64,000 nt of DNA from an archaeon (GCA_020057405.1 JAGVFW010000003.1:124001-188000), one strand, 5' to 3'; shown: positions 8,192 to 19,076, numbered from the stretch's first letter. The notes: generated from the sequence alone by a model not told the origin. Made by a program: numbers and translations.

Positions 8192-9409
8192 ATGACACAA
8201 GCAGAACTCAACATAATGACTTCAGGCCATGTCGACCACGGAAAGAGCACGCTAGTCTGGTCACTCACCGGCATTTTCCCCGACACGCACAGCGAGGAAA
8301 TCAAGAGAGGCATTACCATCAAGTTAGGTTATGCCGACCTGCTCATCCGCGAGTGCCCCAAGTGCGCTGCCCCAAACAACTTCACTGCAAAGGAAAAGTG
8401 CCCCGCGTGCACAAGCGAGACAAAACCGGCACGGCGAATCAGCCTGCTTGACGCGCCCGGCCACGAGACGCTCATGGCAACAGTTGTTGCCGCAAGCAGC
8501 GTTGTCGACGGCGCCCTCTTCATCGTCGCCGCCAACGAGGAGTGCCCCCAGCCGCAGACGATGGAACACTTAATGGTGCTCGAGGCGGCTGGTGTCAAAA
8601 AAATCATCGTAGTTCAGACCAAAGTCGACCTCGTTGAGAAGCCACAGGCGGCAAAAAACCACAAGCAAATCATCGACCTGCTAAAAGGCAGCGCGTTTGA
8701 GGGCTCGCCAATCATTCCGGTAAGCGCAATCAACGGCACCAACCTTGACGTCCTCCTTTACGCAATTCAGACGCTTATCCTGACGCCAGTGCGCGACGAG
8801 GCGGCGCAGCCGCTCATGTACATCGCAAGAAGCTTCGACATCAACGTGCCCGGCACCAAGCCGACCAAGATTGGCGGGGGCGTGCTTGGCGGAAGCATCG
8901 TCCGCGGCATCCTGTCCGAAGGCGATGACATTGAAATCCTCCCAGGCTACTTGGAAGTGAGAAAGGAACGCGAGACTTACAAGCCCATCAGGACAAAAAT
9001 CACTTCACTCAACGCTGGCGGCGCTGCAAAGCAGGCGAGGCCAGGCGGTTTAGTGGGCGTTGGCACGAGCCTCGACCCCGCACTCACGCGCGCGGATGCC
9101 CTTGTCGGCAATGTCATCGGCAGGCCGGGCACGCTTCCCCCGGTAGTCAACTCCTGCAACCTTGAAATTACGCCGATGAAGAGGCAGATGGCGAAGTTTT
9201 CCGAAGGGTTTGTCGAGAACGAGCCGCTCGTCCTGGGCATCGGCACTGCAACTACGGTCGGCTTTGTGCTTGGGAAAGTCAAGGGCAATCGAAAAGCAGT
9301 TGAAGTCAAGCTCAAAAAGCCAGTTTGCGCAAAGGCGGGCGACACGTTCGCCATTCTGCGGCGCACGAATAGCCGATGGCACTTCTACGGCACGGCTAAA
9401 GTAGTCTAG
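8192..9409 (+). CDS. eif2g: Translation initiation factor aIF2 subunit gamma
   Basis: SGHVDHGKSTLVWSLTG, KRGITIKLGYAD, CPKC..CPAC zinc site, DAPGHETLMATV, QTKVDLV. Confidence 0.97.
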   Translation: MTQAELNIMTSGHVDHGKSTLVWSLTGIFPDTHSEEIKRGITIKLGYADLLIRECPKCAAPNNFTAKEKCPACTSETKPARRISLLDAPGHETLMATVVAASSVVDGALFIVAANEECPQPQTMEHLMVLEAAGVKKIIVVQTKVDLVEKPQAAKNHKQIIDLLKGSAFEGSPIIPVSAINGTNLDVLLYAIQTLILTPVRDEAAQPLMYIARSFDINVPGTKPTKIGGGVLGGSIVRGILSEGDDIEILPGYLEVRKERETYKPIRTKITSLNAGGAAKQARPGGLVGVGTSLDPALTRADALVGNVIGRPGTLPPVVNSCNLEITPMKRQMAKFSEGFVENEPLVLGIGTATTVGFVLGKVKGNRKAVEVKLKKPVCAKAGDTFAILRRTNSRWHFYGTAKVV

Positions 9410-10182
9410 CCACGACGGCGTAATTCTTTCTGATAAGGCAGCGGCTTCTTCATTCCCACCGCAACCTCGTGGATTCCTTGGGCGATTTTTTTCGCGGCCT
9501 CTGCGCTCACGAGACCGAAGTGCTTGGCAGCGTGAAGGTTGGACTCGGACAAAAGGTAACTGAAAACGTTCAGCTGGGGCGCTATCCGAGTCAAGTCTGG
9601 CTTTTTACCCGCGTAGAGCTCCCGGAGCTTTTCAAAAACGTCCTCCTTCTCCTCAGCCTCAAGGTAAAGTGGGTCTACTGCATTGACGAAGCTTGGAATT
9701 TGCTCTCTCGCGTCTGGGTGGGTTGAGCCTTTGGGCGAGGCAACTTCGACGAGGTGGTGGTTTGCCGGCAGATTGGGCAAAGAAAGAATGAAGTGGCGAC
9801 CAGGCGTTATCATTGGGCCCGTTGATTCGCCCCTCACCCGGTCCATCAGGTCTGATAAGAACTCGCCGGGAATCGACAATGTTCCGTCATGCATGCTGAA
9901 GACCAGGGTGTCGGGATGCGCTTTGACGAGCTTTTTCCAAAACGCCTTCTTTCTAGACTCGTGACCTGCCATAAATTTTTCCAGCTCCTCGATTGAAAGG
10001 GGCTCGCCTTTGCGCTCGTCCGATAGTTTCTTGGCCCGCTTGTTAAGGTCATCCTTTGCTGGCCACTTCACAATCGAAACGGCGTGGCCCAGTCGGCTTA
10101 ACTCGGACGCTATTTGCGCATGAAGGGCGGTAGAAAGGTGCTCGTTGGCGTCCTCTCCTATTGAAAGCAGTATTTTAGCCAT
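9406..10182 (-). CDS. Hypothetical protein
   Basis: 258-aa ORF MAKILLSIGEDANEHLSTALHAQ...; family not recognised. Confidence 0.6.
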   Translation of the reverse strand: MAKILLSIGEDANEHLSTALHAQIASELSRLGHAVSIVKWPAKDDLNKRAKKLSDERKGEPLSIEELEKFMAGHESRKKAFWKKLVKAHPDTLVFSMHDGTLSIPGEFLSDLMDRVRGESTGPMITPGRHFILSLPNLPANHHLVEVASPKGSTHPDAREQIPSFVNAVDPLYLEAEEKEDVFEKLRELYAGKKPDLTRIAPQLNVFSYLLSESNLHAAKHFGLVSAEAAKKIAQGIHEVAVGMKKPLPYQKELRRRG

Positions 10183-10215
10183 GAAGAGTTTTGCCGGATG
10201 TGATTTAAAAAAAGC

Positions 10216-10863
10216 CTACTTTTCCAGCAGTTGGAGGAGCTTGCCGAAGTTTTCTTCGACTCCGCCGCCAGTGCCGCTCATGTCCTTGACCACGCCGGCA
10301 GCCTTGTAGTATGCCAGGACGGGCTCGGTGACGTCGTGGTAGACTTCTAGCCGCTTTCGGATGGCAGTGTCGCTTTCGTCACTGCGTTTGATTAAGTCGC
10401 CGCCGCACACGTCGCACTTGCCTGAGTGTTTTGGCGGCCAGTACTCGATGTTGTAGATTGCGTGGCACTTGGGGCAAGTGAAGCGCTTGACGATGCGGTT
10501 GATGATTTCCTCCTCGTCTACCTTGATGTTGACAACGGCGTCAAGCTTCCAGCCGCGCTCTCCCAAGTAGGAGTCGAAGGACTTGGCCTGCGGTGCAGTT
10601 CGGGGGTAGCCGTCCATGATGAAGCCCCGCAGGACGTCTCCGCGCTTGAAGCGCTCCTTGACGAGCGCCGTGACCACGTCGTCGCTAAGAAGCTGGCCGC
10701 TTGCGATTAAGTCCTTGACGGCGAGGCCAAGGGGAGTTCCGGAGGAAATCTCGTCGCGTGCAATCTCGCCGGTCGAGATGTGGGGTATATGGAATTTAGA
10801 GGAAAGTAGCTTGGCGTACGTGCCTTTGCCCACTCCCGGCGGGCCAAACATTACGAGCTTCAA
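10216..10863 (-). CDS. adk: Adenylate kinase
   Basis: GPPGVGKGTYAKLLS, HISTGEIARDEI, GFIMDGYPRT, zinc lid CPKC...CDVCGG. Confidence 0.97.
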   Translation of the reverse strand: MKLVMFGPPGVGKGTYAKLLSSKFHIPHISTGEIARDEISSGTPLGLAVKDLIASGQLLSDDVVTALVKERFKRGDVLRGFIMDGYPRTAPQAKSFDSYLGERGWKLDAVVNIKVDEEEIINRIVKRFTCPKCHAIYNIEYWPPKHSGKCDVCGGDLIKRSDESDTAIRKRLEVYHDVTEPVLAYYKAAGVVKDMSGTGGGVEENFGKLLQLLEK

Positions 10864-10968
10864 ACCAGTTAACCCCTGAAAGCAAATTAACGGGAAACAG
10901 AAGTAGAGTTCCTAGGAAAAATAGGGTAAAGAACACTTTTAATTGTTTGTGCAGCACTAGCTAGTAGT

Positions 10969-11436
10969 ATGGCAATTGAACGCACTCTGGTGCTTGTGAA
11001 GCCCGACGCCCTCCAGCGCGAGCTGGTCGGGCAAGTCATTTCCCGCATCGAGAGGCGCGGCTTCAAGATAGTTGGCGTCAAGATGGCCCTTCTTGACCAA
11101 AAGACGCTAAAAGAGCACTACGCTCACCTGGCGGCCAAGCCCTTCTTTCCCAGAATCGCGGAGTTCATGTCAAGCGCGCCCGTAATCGCGATGGCAATTG
11201 AGGGATTTGACGCAGTCGAAGTGCTGCGAAAGATGAGTGGCGTCACCAAGAGTTCTGCTGCCGAGCCGGGAACGATTAGGGGCGACTTTGCCCTTAGCGT
11301 CATGTGCAACATCATCCACGCGAGTGACTCTAAAGAGGCTGCCGCGGCGGAACTAAAGCGCTTCTTCAAAGCCTCCGAGCTCTTCGACTGGAAGCGCGCT
11401 AATGTGGAAAACGTCTACGCTCCTGACGAGCGCTAA
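10969..11436 (+). CDS. ndk: Nucleoside diphosphate kinase
   Basis: ERTLVLVKPDALQRELVG, GTIRGDFAL, catalytic NIIHASDS. Confidence 0.97.
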   Translation: MAIERTLVLVKPDALQRELVGQVISRIERRGFKIVGVKMALLDQKTLKEHYAHLAAKPFFPRIAEFMSSAPVIAMAIEGFDAVEVLRKMSGVTKSSAAEPGTIRGDFALSVMCNIIHASDSKEAAAAELKRFFKASELFDWKRANVENVYAPDER

Positions 11437-11439
11437 GAA

Positions 11440-12261
11440 GTGGATTCCATAACGGAATTGCTTTTTGACAACCTGTTTTTGCTGCAACTAGCTGCCACGT
11501 TCATCGTTGGTGGCGCGTGGATTACTTTTGCAACCGTTGTCGCCGACAGGCTTGGAAGCAAGCTAGGGGGGATTATCGCGGGCCTGCCTTCAACCATACT
11601 CGTGCCACTTCTTTTCATCGGCATCATACAGTCGCCGCAAGCCGCGTCGGATGCCACCACACTCATGCCAGTCATTTCAGGCATAAACACGCTTTTCCTC
11701 GCAATCTACGCGGCTTCCTCAAGCAAGAGCTTCACAAAAGGCCTTTTGACTGCATTCGGGGTCTTCTTCGTCCTCGCCATCGCCGTGGTGATTTCCGGTG
11801 CATTCACTTTCGAGCTCTCGGTTGCCGCCTACCTCGCCCTTGCAGTTGTATCCTACTTCCTAATCCAGTCGGTAAAGGACTTGCCTTCGCCCATAAGCGG
11901 AACCGGCAGGAGACACTCGAAGGGGGAAATCGGGGCGAGGTTCTTCGCAAGCGGCCTGGTCATCTCCGCGGCGGTGCTTGTCAGCAAGCTTGCGGGCCCG
12001 GTTCTGGGTGGGGTAATCTCCGACCTGCCGATTGGGAATTCGTCCACGGTAGTAATTTCATACAAGTCACGGGGACTTGAGTTTTCGCGCTCCATAGTCA
12101 AGCCCCTGATGTTTAGCGGCATTGCAAGCGTCTTTGCCTACATCGTGGTCGTGAGGTACGCCTATCCCGCACTCGGGCTCTTGTGGGGAACGCTTGTCGC
12201 CTGCCTGGCGTCAGTTGCCGGAGCGGCGTTGGTCTACTTGATGTCGGAAAAGTCCAAATAA
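11440..12261 (+). CDS. Polytopic membrane protein, unknown function (GTG start)
   Basis: Multiple hydrophobic segments (LLQLAATFIVGGAWITFATVV... GVFFVLAIAVVISGAFTF...). Confidence 0.7.
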   Translation: MDSITELLFDNLFLLQLAATFIVGGAWITFATVVADRLGSKLGGIIAGLPSTILVPLLFIGIIQSPQAASDATTLMPVISGINTLFLAIYAASSSKSFTKGLLTAFGVFFVLAIAVVISGAFTFELSVAAYLALAVVSYFLIQSVKDLPSPISGTGRRHSKGEIGARFFASGLVISAAVLVSKLAGPVLGGVISDLPIGNSSTVVISYKSRGLEFSRSIVKPLMFSGIASVFAYIVVVRYAYPALGLLWGTLVACLASVAGAALVYLMSEKSK

Positions 12262-12283
12262 GCTCCAAAAGAAAAGAAGTGAG

Positions 12284-12358
12284 CGGGCCCGGGGGGATTT
12301 GGACCCCCGACATGCTGGTTAAAAGCCAGCCGCTCTGGCCAAACTGAGCTACGGGCCC
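12284..12358 (-). tRNA. tRNA-Lys (anticodon TTT)
   Basis: Reverse complement GGGCCCGTAGCTCAGTTTGGCCAGAGCGGCTGGCTTTTAACCAGCATGTCGGGGGTCCAAATCCCCCCGGGCCCG folds as a cloverleaf; anticodon loop CTTTTAA. Confidence 0.93.
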
Positions 12359-12415
12359 GTTAGTAAATTGTGTGCGGAAAAGTTAATTAGGCGCAGTCTA
12401 CGCAATCGCTTTACA

Positions 12416-12796
12416 ATGCAACGAATAGTGCTCGACACTAGCGTGCTATTGCTGCCGGCCCAGCGGCGGCTCGACGTTTTCGTCGAGTGCGAGAGGATTG
12501 CTGAAAACTGCGAGTTCCTCGTGCTGCGTCAGACCCTCGACGAGCTGACGTCACTGGCTGCCAAGCGCGACAAGGCCGGAATCGCAGCCCGCATTGCACT
12601 AGAGCTTCTTGGGAAAAACAAGGTCGGGCAAATCGAGGCGAAGTCCAAAAAGGCAGATGAAGCGCTCGTGGAACTTGCTAGAAAGGACAGGACAATCGCT
12701 TTTGCGACAACTGACGCGCCCCTGCGCCGCAGGCTTAGGGACCTAAATGCCAGGGTGATTTGCCTGAAAGGCGAGTCGCGGCTTGACTGGTGCTAG
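12416..12796 (+). CDS. PIN-domain protein (Fcf1/VapC-like nuclease)
   Basis: MQRIVLDTSVLLLP...QTLDELTSLA...FATTDAPLRRRLRDLNARVICLKG; conserved acidic PIN positions. Confidence 0.8.
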   Translation: MQRIVLDTSVLLLPAQRRLDVFVECERIAENCEFLVLRQTLDELTSLAAKRDKAGIAARIALELLGKNKVGQIEAKSKKADEALVELARKDRTIAFATTDAPLRRRLRDLNARVICLKGESRLDWC

Positions 12797-13461
12797 GCCG
12801 CTGCTGCAAGCATTTTTGCCTCTTCTTCTTCGGCCCGCTTGACAAGGCGGGCTTTAGTGAGCTTTAGTGCGAAGAAGCGCTCGGCTTCCAGGCGGTTTAG
12901 CGAGTCTTGGATGAGGCGGATGTTGTCGCGGATCATGGGCTGGACGTTGTACTCGAGGGCATTCACGCGGCGGTTGGTTTTTTGGATTTCCTTTAGCAGC
13001 CGGCGCAGCGAATTCTCCGTTTCCGCAAGCTGGATGACGCCGTTTAGGGACGTTTCGAATGACTCGACTGCGTCGTCAAACTGCGCGCTTGAGCCTAAGG
13101 GCGAGTAGCCGCGCTCAAGGAGGTTGCGGCGCACGTCGATTGCGGTGATTAAGGGAATTCGCACGCCCATGATGTTCTTCGCCTTGACTTCGACTGCGGG
13201 CACAGTCCGTGCCGCAAGCGCGTTTGCCTCGACGAAGAGGTCGCCGTGCACGCTTCGGGCGATTGCGAGCTTCTTGTGGGAGAGGACCATCTGGCCGTCA
13301 ACTTGAGAGCGCAGGTCGCGGGCCTTTTTGACCACATTGAAGAACTCGATGACTAACGCGTCGCGCTTTTGCTTTAGGAGCTTGTGGCCGCGCTGGGCCA
13401 TCACTAGCCTTTGCTTTTGGTTTAGGAGTTCCATGCGCGTTGGCGCGACAGTGTCAGCCAT
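12793..13461 (-). CDS. atpD: A/V-type ATP synthase subunit D
   Basis: PTRMELLNQKQRLVMAQRGHKLLKQKRDALV; position in atp operon. Confidence 0.95.
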   Translation of the reverse strand: MADTVAPTRMELLNQKQRLVMAQRGHKLLKQKRDALVIEFFNVVKKARDLRSQVDGQMVLSHKKLAIARSVHGDLFVEANALAARTVPAVEVKAKNIMGVRIPLITAIDVRRNLLERGYSPLGSSAQFDDAVESFETSLNGVIQLAETENSLRRLLKEIQKTNRRVNALEYNVQPMIRDNIRLIQDSLNRLEAERFFALKLTKARLVKRAEEEEAKMLAAAA

Positions 13462-13512
13462 TTTCGTTCACACTACTAAAAAAACGCGGGCCGTTTGCAG
13501 CCCGGATTTTCC

Positions 13513-14979
13513 CTACGCTTTGGCGGCCTCCGCTTTCTTTTCCTCGTGCTTGTGGTGGCCGTGCTCTTCCTTCTTCTCGACGCTCCTGAACTTGCGGCCG
13601 TAAGCCTCGAGGTGCTCGGGCTTGACGCGCTTGAGCTCGCCTTCTGGAATGTCGGCGAGGAGCTCCCAGCCGAGGTCGAGTGACTGCTCAATTGTGCGGT
13701 TCTCGTACTTTCCTTGCTGGACGAACTTGGACTCAAAGGCGTTTGAAAACGAGAGGAACTTCTTGTCGCGCTCCGAGAGGGCTTCCTCGCCTACGACGGC
13801 GACTAGCGAGCGCAGGTCGCGGCCTTCGGCGTAGGAGGCGTAGAGCTGGCTTGAGACTCCCGCGTGGTCTTCGCGCGTGCGCGCTGCTCCGATGCCGAGG
13901 TTCATCAAACGCGAGAGGGATGGGAGAACGTCGACGGGCGGGTACTGGTTCTTGCGGTGCAGCTCGCGCGAGAGCACGATTTGGCCTTCGGTGATGTAGC
14001 CCGTCAAGTCGGGGATGGGGTGGGTGATGTCGTCGTCAGGCATTGAGAGGATGGGCAGTTGCGTCACCGTTCCCTTCCTGCCGTGGATGCTGCCTGCGCG
14101 CTCGTAGATGCTTGCCAGGTCGGTGTAGAGGTAACCCGGGTAGCCGCGGCGGCCGGGAACTTCCTGGCGAGCCGACGAGAGTTCGCGCAAGGCGTCGGCG
14201 TAGTTTGTCATGTCAGTGAGGATGACGAGCACCTGCATGTCACGCTCGTAAGCGAGGTATTCGGCCGTCGTCAGGGCGAGGCGGGGGGTGATGATGCGCT
14301 CGATTGACGGGTCGTTTGCGAGGTTGAGGAAGAGGACTGCGCGCTCGAGTGCGCCGGTCTTCTCAAAGTCCTGCATGAAGAACGCGGCTTCGGCAAAAGT
14401 GATGCCCATTGCCGCGAAGACGACGACGAAGTCCTCCTTGTCTTCTCCGCCCTTGCCGTGGCTCGCGCCGCGGACGGTCGCCTGCCTGGCGATTTGGGCC
14501 GCCATCTCGTTGTGGGGCAGGCCGTTGCCTGAGAAAATCGGGAGCTTCTGGCCTCGGACGAGCGTGTTGAGCGCGTCAATTGTTGAAATGCCGGTTTGGA
14601 TGAAGTCATGCGGCTCTGCGCGGGCAACCGGGTTGATTGAGCTGCCGGTAATTTCGAGCTTTTCTTCTGCGATGATTGCCGGGCCCTTGTCGATTGGTTC
14701 GCCCGAGCCGTTAAACACGCGGCCGAGCATCTCGTCGCTTACTGGCATGCGCAGGATGTCGCCTGAAAATCGCACGCGCGTGAGCTTTGTGTCAAGGCCG
14801 GTGGTGTTGCCGAATACCTGCACGGCTGCCATGCCCTTGCTGGTCTCGAGCACTTGCCCGTTGCGCTTCTCGCCGTTGGGGAAAATGATTTGCACTAGCT
14901 CGTTGTACGCTGCGTTCTCGACGCCCTCGACAAAGACGATGGGGCCGAAGACTTCCCGGACTGTTTGAAATTCTTTCAT
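13513..14979 (-). CDS. atpB: A/V-type ATP synthase subunit B
   Basis: [67 protein letters not shown]. Confidence 0.98.
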   Translation of the reverse strand: MKEFQTVREVFGPIVFVEGVENAAYNELVQIIFPNGEKRNGQVLETSKGMAAVQVFGNTTGLDTKLTRVRFSGDILRMPVSDEMLGRVFNGSGEPIDKGPAIIAEEKLEITGSSINPVARAEPHDFIQTGISTIDALNTLVRGQKLPIFSGNGLPHNEMAAQIARQATVRGASHGKGGEDKEDFVVVFAAMGITFAEAAFFMQDFEKTGALERAVLFLNLANDPSIERIITPRLALTTAEYLAYERDMQVLVILTDMTNYADALRELSSARQEVPGRRGYPGYLYTDLASIYERAGSIHGRKGTVTQLPILSMPDDDITHPIPDLTGYITEGQIVLSRELHRKNQYPPVDVLPSLSRLMNLGIGAARTREDHAGVSSQLYASYAEGRDLRSLVAVVGEEALSERDKKFLSFSNAFESKFVQQGKYENRTIEQSLDLGWELLADIPEGELKRVKPEHLEAYGRKFRSVEKKEEHGHHKHEEKKAEAAKA

Positions 14980-14991
14980 TTTTCATCCCTC

Positions 14992-16731
14992 TTAGTTGGC
15001 AAACCACTTGTCTATTGACTTGATTGCGGCTTCAGCTTTCGCCTCGACTTCCTTCTCAGGCGTGCGCTTGAGTGAGGCAATGTCGCCCCGAACGGGCGCT
15101 TCAAGCACTTTTGATAGGGGCATGTCGACGGCGATTGCCGCGCTTGCCTTGTCGTAGAAGTGCAGGATGGTCCTTAGCATGACGTACTGCTTGCGCAGAG
15201 TGCAGTAGGCGTCAATCTCGTCGTAGCTGTTCTGCTGCAGGAAGTCCTCGCGAATCATCTTCGTTGCCTCAAGCACGAGCCGCTCCTTGTCTGGGAGCGC
15301 GTCGGGGCCGATGAGCTGGACGATGTTCTGCAGTTCAGCTTCCTTTTGCAACAGCGCCATTGCCTGGTTTCGGTGCTCAAGGAAGTCCTCGGAGACGTTG
15401 GTTTCGAACCACTCGCGGAGCTCCCCGCCGTAAAGCGAGTAGCTTTTCAGCCAGTTGATTGCGGGGTAGTGCCGCCGTCTTGAGAGGGCCGAGTCAAGGG
15501 CCCAGAAGACTTTCGTCACGCGAAGCGTGTTTTGCGAGACCGGCTCGGACAAGTCGCCACCGGGGGGCGAGACTGCACCGACGACGGTGACGCTGCCGCT
15601 GCGCTTTGGCTTGTCGCCAAGGCAGACTGCGCGGCCGGCGCGCTCGTAGAATTCCGCCAGGCGCCTGCCCAAATAGGCGGGATAGCCTTCCTCGCCCGGC
15701 ATTTCCTCCATGCGGCCTGAGATTTCGCGCATTGCTTCGGCCCACCTGGAAGTCGAGTCTGCCATGACTGCGACGTCAAGGCCCATGTCACGGAAGTACT
15801 CGGCGATTGTGATGCCCGTGTAGATGCTTGCCTCTCGGGCCGCGACAGGCATGTTTGAAGTGTTGGCAATGAGCACCGTTCGCTGCATGAGCGGCTTTTG
15901 CGTTTTCGGGTCCATGAGCTTGGGAAAGTTCTCAAGCACTTCGGCCATTTCGTTGCCGCGCTCGCCGCACCCGACGTAGACGATGATGTCGGCGTCAGAG
16001 TATTTTGCCAAGTCGGTCTGGTTGACGGTCTTGCCCGAGCCAAAAGGTCCGGGGATTGCGCCAGCCCCGCCTTTTGCGATTGGGAAGAAGGTGTCCATGA
16101 TGCGCTTGCCGGTGATGAGGGGGGGCTCGAAGTGTTTCTTTTCCTTGATTTCGCGGGGGAGGCGGACGGGCCACTTTTGCATCATCGTCACGTCTTTTCC
16201 GCCAATCTTTGCTATTGCTTGGGTGATGGTGTAGTTGCCGGCCGTGATTTCCGTAATCTTGCCGCTAATTCCTTTTGGCACCATGATTTTGTGCTCGATG
16301 TTGAATTCCGCGACTGTGCCGAGGATGTCGCCCTGCGAGACTGTGTCTCCGACTTTTGCTTTTGGCACGAACTTCCATTTCTTGGAGCGGTTTAGGGACG
16401 GCACGGTGACGCCGCGGACGATGAAGTCGCCGGACTTCTCGCGCACAGCGTCGAGGGGCCGCTGGATGCCGTCGAAAATGCCGGAAAGGAGGCCCGGCCC
16501 GAGCTCGACTGATAGGGGCGCGCCGGTGCCGTCAACGGGCTCGCCGGGGCGCAGGCCGCTTGTCTCCTCGTAAACCTGGATGGATGCCTCGTCGTTTTTC
16601 ACGGAGATGACTTCGCCTAGAAGCAGCATGTCACCTACGCGGACTAGCTCGTTGATTTGGACGCCGCGCATGCCGCCAGCGCGGATGACAGGACCCGAAA
16701 CTTTCGTGATTGAACCCATTTCAAACATCAC
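14992..16731 (-). CDS. atpA: A/V-type ATP synthase subunit A
   Basis: GPFGSGKTV Walker [46 protein letters not shown]. Confidence 0.98.
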   Translation of the reverse strand: MMFEMGSITKVSGPVIRAGGMRGVQINELVRVGDMLLLGEVISVKNDEASIQVYEETSGLRPGEPVDGTGAPLSVELGPGLLSGIFDGIQRPLDAVREKSGDFIVRGVTVPSLNRSKKWKFVPKAKVGDTVSQGDILGTVAEFNIEHKIMVPKGISGKITEITAGNYTITQAIAKIGGKDVTMMQKWPVRLPREIKEKKHFEPPLITGKRIMDTFFPIAKGGAGAIPGPFGSGKTVNQTDLAKYSDADIIVYVGCGERGNEMAEVLENFPKLMDPKTQKPLMQRTVLIANTSNMPVAAREASIYTGITIAEYFRDMGLDVAVMADSTSRWAEAMREISGRMEEMPGEEGYPAYLGRRLAEFYERAGRAVCLGDKPKRSGSVTVVGAVSPPGGDLSEPVSQNTLRVTKVFWALDSALSRRRHYPAINWLKSYSLYGGELREWFETNVSEDFLEHRNQAMALLQKEAELQNIVQLIGPDALPDKERLVLEATKMIREDFLQQNSYDEIDAYCTLRKQYVMLRTILHFYDKASAAIAVDMPLSKVLEAPVRGDIASLKRTPEKEVEAKAEAAIKSIDKWFAN

Positions 16732-16747
16732 CTTTTTGATAAAAAAA

Positions 16748-17062
16748 TTACTTGAGCTCGACGCCCATTACTTTTTTGATGAGAACGGCGATGCTCTCGC
16801 CGCCGGCGGCAACTGCCTTTTTTCCCGGCACCTCGATTACTGCCGGCTTTGCAAGAGACTGGAGCTGTTTTTGCGTCTTTTGCGATAAGGTCGACATGAC
16901 TTCCTGCGTGACTATCATGATGCCGGAGTCCGTGGCGGCAACTGCGGTTGCAACCGCTTCCTCGGCCTCTTGCGGCGTCGTCACGGTGCGCGCTTCGGTG
17001 ACGCCAGCTAGCCGAAAGCCGAGAACCGTATCAGCATCGCCAATGACGACTATTTTATCCAT
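16748..17062 (-). CDS. atpF: A/V-type ATP synthase subunit F
   Basis: [18 protein letters not shown]; operon position. Confidence 0.93.
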   Translation of the reverse strand: MDKIVVIGDADTVLGFRLAGVTEARTVTTPQEAEEAVATAVAATDSGIMIVTQEVMSTLSQKTQKQLQSLAKPAVIEVPGKKAVAAGGESIAVLIKKVMGVELK

Positions 17063-17066
17063 TTTT

Positions 17067-18086
17067 TTAACCTGCGCTTAGCACGCGCTCCCTGATTTCG
17101 TCCTTTACCTCAAACTGCGTAGCGTAAGCTATCTTGCGCAGCGAGTGGACTTCTTCGCGCTTGAGGTGGAGGAAAGCGACTGCGACTCCCATCGAGAGGA
17201 CGCCGCGGGAAAGCGTGCTTCGGGCCTTTCGAAGGAGGGCGCGCTCGAGCTCGACTTCGACATAGGGCAGGCCCTTTGCTTTTAGGAGTTCGACTAGAGG
17301 CGCGGGGGCGAGGAGCTTCTTTCGCGCAAAGACTTCAAGGGCGCCTTCAGGAGAATCCTGCAAGAGCATCTCGTTTGCCAAATACGCGCTGTTGACGGTG
17401 TAGGGGCGGAGCTTTTCTTTTGAGACGCCCGACTTCATCATCCGCAGAATCAAAAACGCGTTTGCAAAGTCCAGGCGGTCTTGAAGAAAGCCGCGCGTGA
17501 ATGCGTCCGGCGCGAATTTTAGGGCCGCGTGCAGTTCCACGTAGTACGCCCGGTCGAGTTCGGAGAGTATGATGCGGAAGTCCTTTGTCTTCTCAAAGTC
17601 CTTTTCAGCCGCGCGGACTGCCTTTGAGTAGCGGGACGCGCGAAGTATCTCAAGAGTGACTGCCAGGTCTGGGGCTGTAACCAAACGCGCAAGGAGGCCG
17701 ATGCTCTCGCGGTCAACTGGAATCAGGTTCTTCATCTCAATGGGCCTGCCCAGTGCCTTGCTGGCGACGATTTTCTTGATGTTGTTGAGCTCCCACTCGC
17801 GCATGAGGACGGCGTAGATTGGGAGGGCCGAGGGGGGAAGGAAGTTTGCGATGCGGCCGATGGTGGCGATGAGGTCGTCGTCTAGGGCGCGCTTGACTAG
17901 TTCGAGGCCCGTATATCTCGTGCTTGCGGATACGAAGGCGCCCTTGTACTCGCTTTCCTCCAGTAGCTCTACAAACTCGTCGAGCGTTCGCACGTCCATG
18001 AGCTCGCGCATGCGGTCGGGGTCAAAAAGCTTGCTCTTCATTGCTTTTAGCCGCGCGTTTGCATACGAGAAGGAAAGGTCAGCCAT
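17067..18086 (-). CDS. atpC: A/V-type ATP synthase subunit C
   Basis: MADLSFSYANARLKAMKSKLF... typical N-terminus. The listed ORF start at 18263 runs into atpE and is probably too far upstream. Confidence 0.92.
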   Translation of the reverse strand: MADLSFSYANARLKAMKSKLFDPDRMRELMDVRTLDEFVELLEESEYKGAFVSASTRYTGLELVKRALDDDLIATIGRIANFLPPSALPIYAVLMREWELNNIKKIVASKALGRPIEMKNLIPVDRESIGLLARLVTAPDLAVTLEILRASRYSKAVRAAEKDFEKTKDFRIILSELDRAYYVELHAALKFAPDAFTRGFLQDRLDFANAFLILRMMKSGVSKEKLRPYTVNSAYLANEMLLQDSPEGALEVFARKKLLAPAPLVELLKAKGLPYVEVELERALLRKARSTLSRGVLSMGVAVAFLHLKREEVHSLRKIAYATQFEVKDEIRERVLSAG

Positions 18087-18807
18087 TGGCGCGCCTCTTG
18101 CTGCCCTTAGCGGGCTTCTTTGCCTTGCCGGCTTTCGCCTTGGCGGGCGTTGTCTTGAGTGTTTTTGCGGCCGCCGGCTTCTTGACCGCTTTTGCGGCCT
18201 TTGCCTTGCTTTGCGCAATGACTTGCTGCTTTCGCCGCTCTCCAAAGAGCTCGCCGTAGGCAACGCGCTTTAGCTCGACTGCATATTGCTCAAGGAGGCT
18301 CTCGAAAGTGTAGCTTGCGCGCACGCGGCCGCCTGCGTCCTGGGCCACCATGCCCCCTGTGCAGTCAAGTGCTTTTGTCTTTCCGAACTTGGCTGCCATG
18401 GACAAGTCTTCCTTGCGGCAGTAAATCACGGCGTCGCCGCCGAGTTCGGCAACCGCGTTTTTCGCCAGCTTGTTAAAGAGTTTCTCGTAGAGCTTGCGCT
18501 TTTCCCCGGCTTTTGCCGACGCGAGTTCTGCAAGCCGCTTTTGCAGCCTGCCCATCGCGGCCTGGATGACGCGCTCGCGCTCTTCAGCCATCACGCGCTT
18601 TGCTTTCAGGCGCGCGCTTGAGACTTTTCGCGCTTCGTCAACAGCTAGGGCCGCGCCCTCGACTTTGGCTGCCTCGACGATTGCGTTAGACTCATTGACT
18701 GCCTGCGTGAGGACTTCCTTGGCAGACTCGTGGGCTGAGGCTAGCACGCGCTTTTCTTCTTCGGCTGCGCTGTGGCGGAGTTCCTTTACAAGCTCTTCGA
18801 GGCCCAT
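18079..18807 (-). CDS. atpE: A/V-type ATP synthase subunit E with basic Lys/Ala-rich C-terminal tail
   Basis: MGLEELVKELRHSAAEEEKRVLASAHESAKEVLTQA... plus operon position; tail KAKAAKAVKKPAAAKTLKTTPAKAKAGKAKKPAKGSKRRANG. Confidence 0.9.
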   Translation of the reverse strand: MGLEELVKELRHSAAEEEKRVLASAHESAKEVLTQAVNESNAIVEAAKVEGAALAVDEARKVSSARLKAKRVMAEERERVIQAAMGRLQKRLAELASAKAGEKRKLYEKLFNKLAKNAVAELGGDAVIYCRKEDLSMAAKFGKTKALDCTGGMVAQDAGGRVRASYTFESLLEQYAVELKRVAYGELFGERRKQQVIAQSKAKAAKAVKKPAAAKTLKTTPAKAKAGKAKKPAKGSKRRANG

Positions 18808-18834
18808 TGGTTGCTCAAATCTCCAGTCTTTCTT

Positions 18835-19074
18835 TTACTTCGCGCCGGATATGATGAGAAAGGCGACGACGAAGCCGAGGATGACGAGCGTTTCGGGAAT
18901 TGCGAGGAACAGCAGCACAGAGCCTTCCTTGCCTTCCTTCTCCGCCATCAGGCCCATGCCTGCAGAACCGATTGCCGCTTGCGCGTAACCGGTGGCCAGG
19001 GCTGAAATGCCCAATGCGAGGCCTGCGCCGAGAGCGGCCAAACCGATACCAAGTCCTTCAACCATTTCTTCCAC
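18835..19074 (-). CDS. atpK: A/V-type ATP synthase subunit K (c-ring proteolipid)
   Basis: 79-aa single hairpin with GAGLALGISALATGYAQAAIGSAG and LFLAIPETLVILGF. Confidence 0.95.
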   Translation of the reverse strand: MEEMVEGLGIGLAALGAGLALGISALATGYAQAAIGSAGMGLMAEKEGKEGSVLLFLAIPETLVILGFVVAFLIISGAK

Positions 19075-19076
19075 CT

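Noticed and set aside
13622-16888. Numerous plus-strand ORFs
   Set aside because: Antisense shadows of the strongly coding atpA/atpB/atpF genes.
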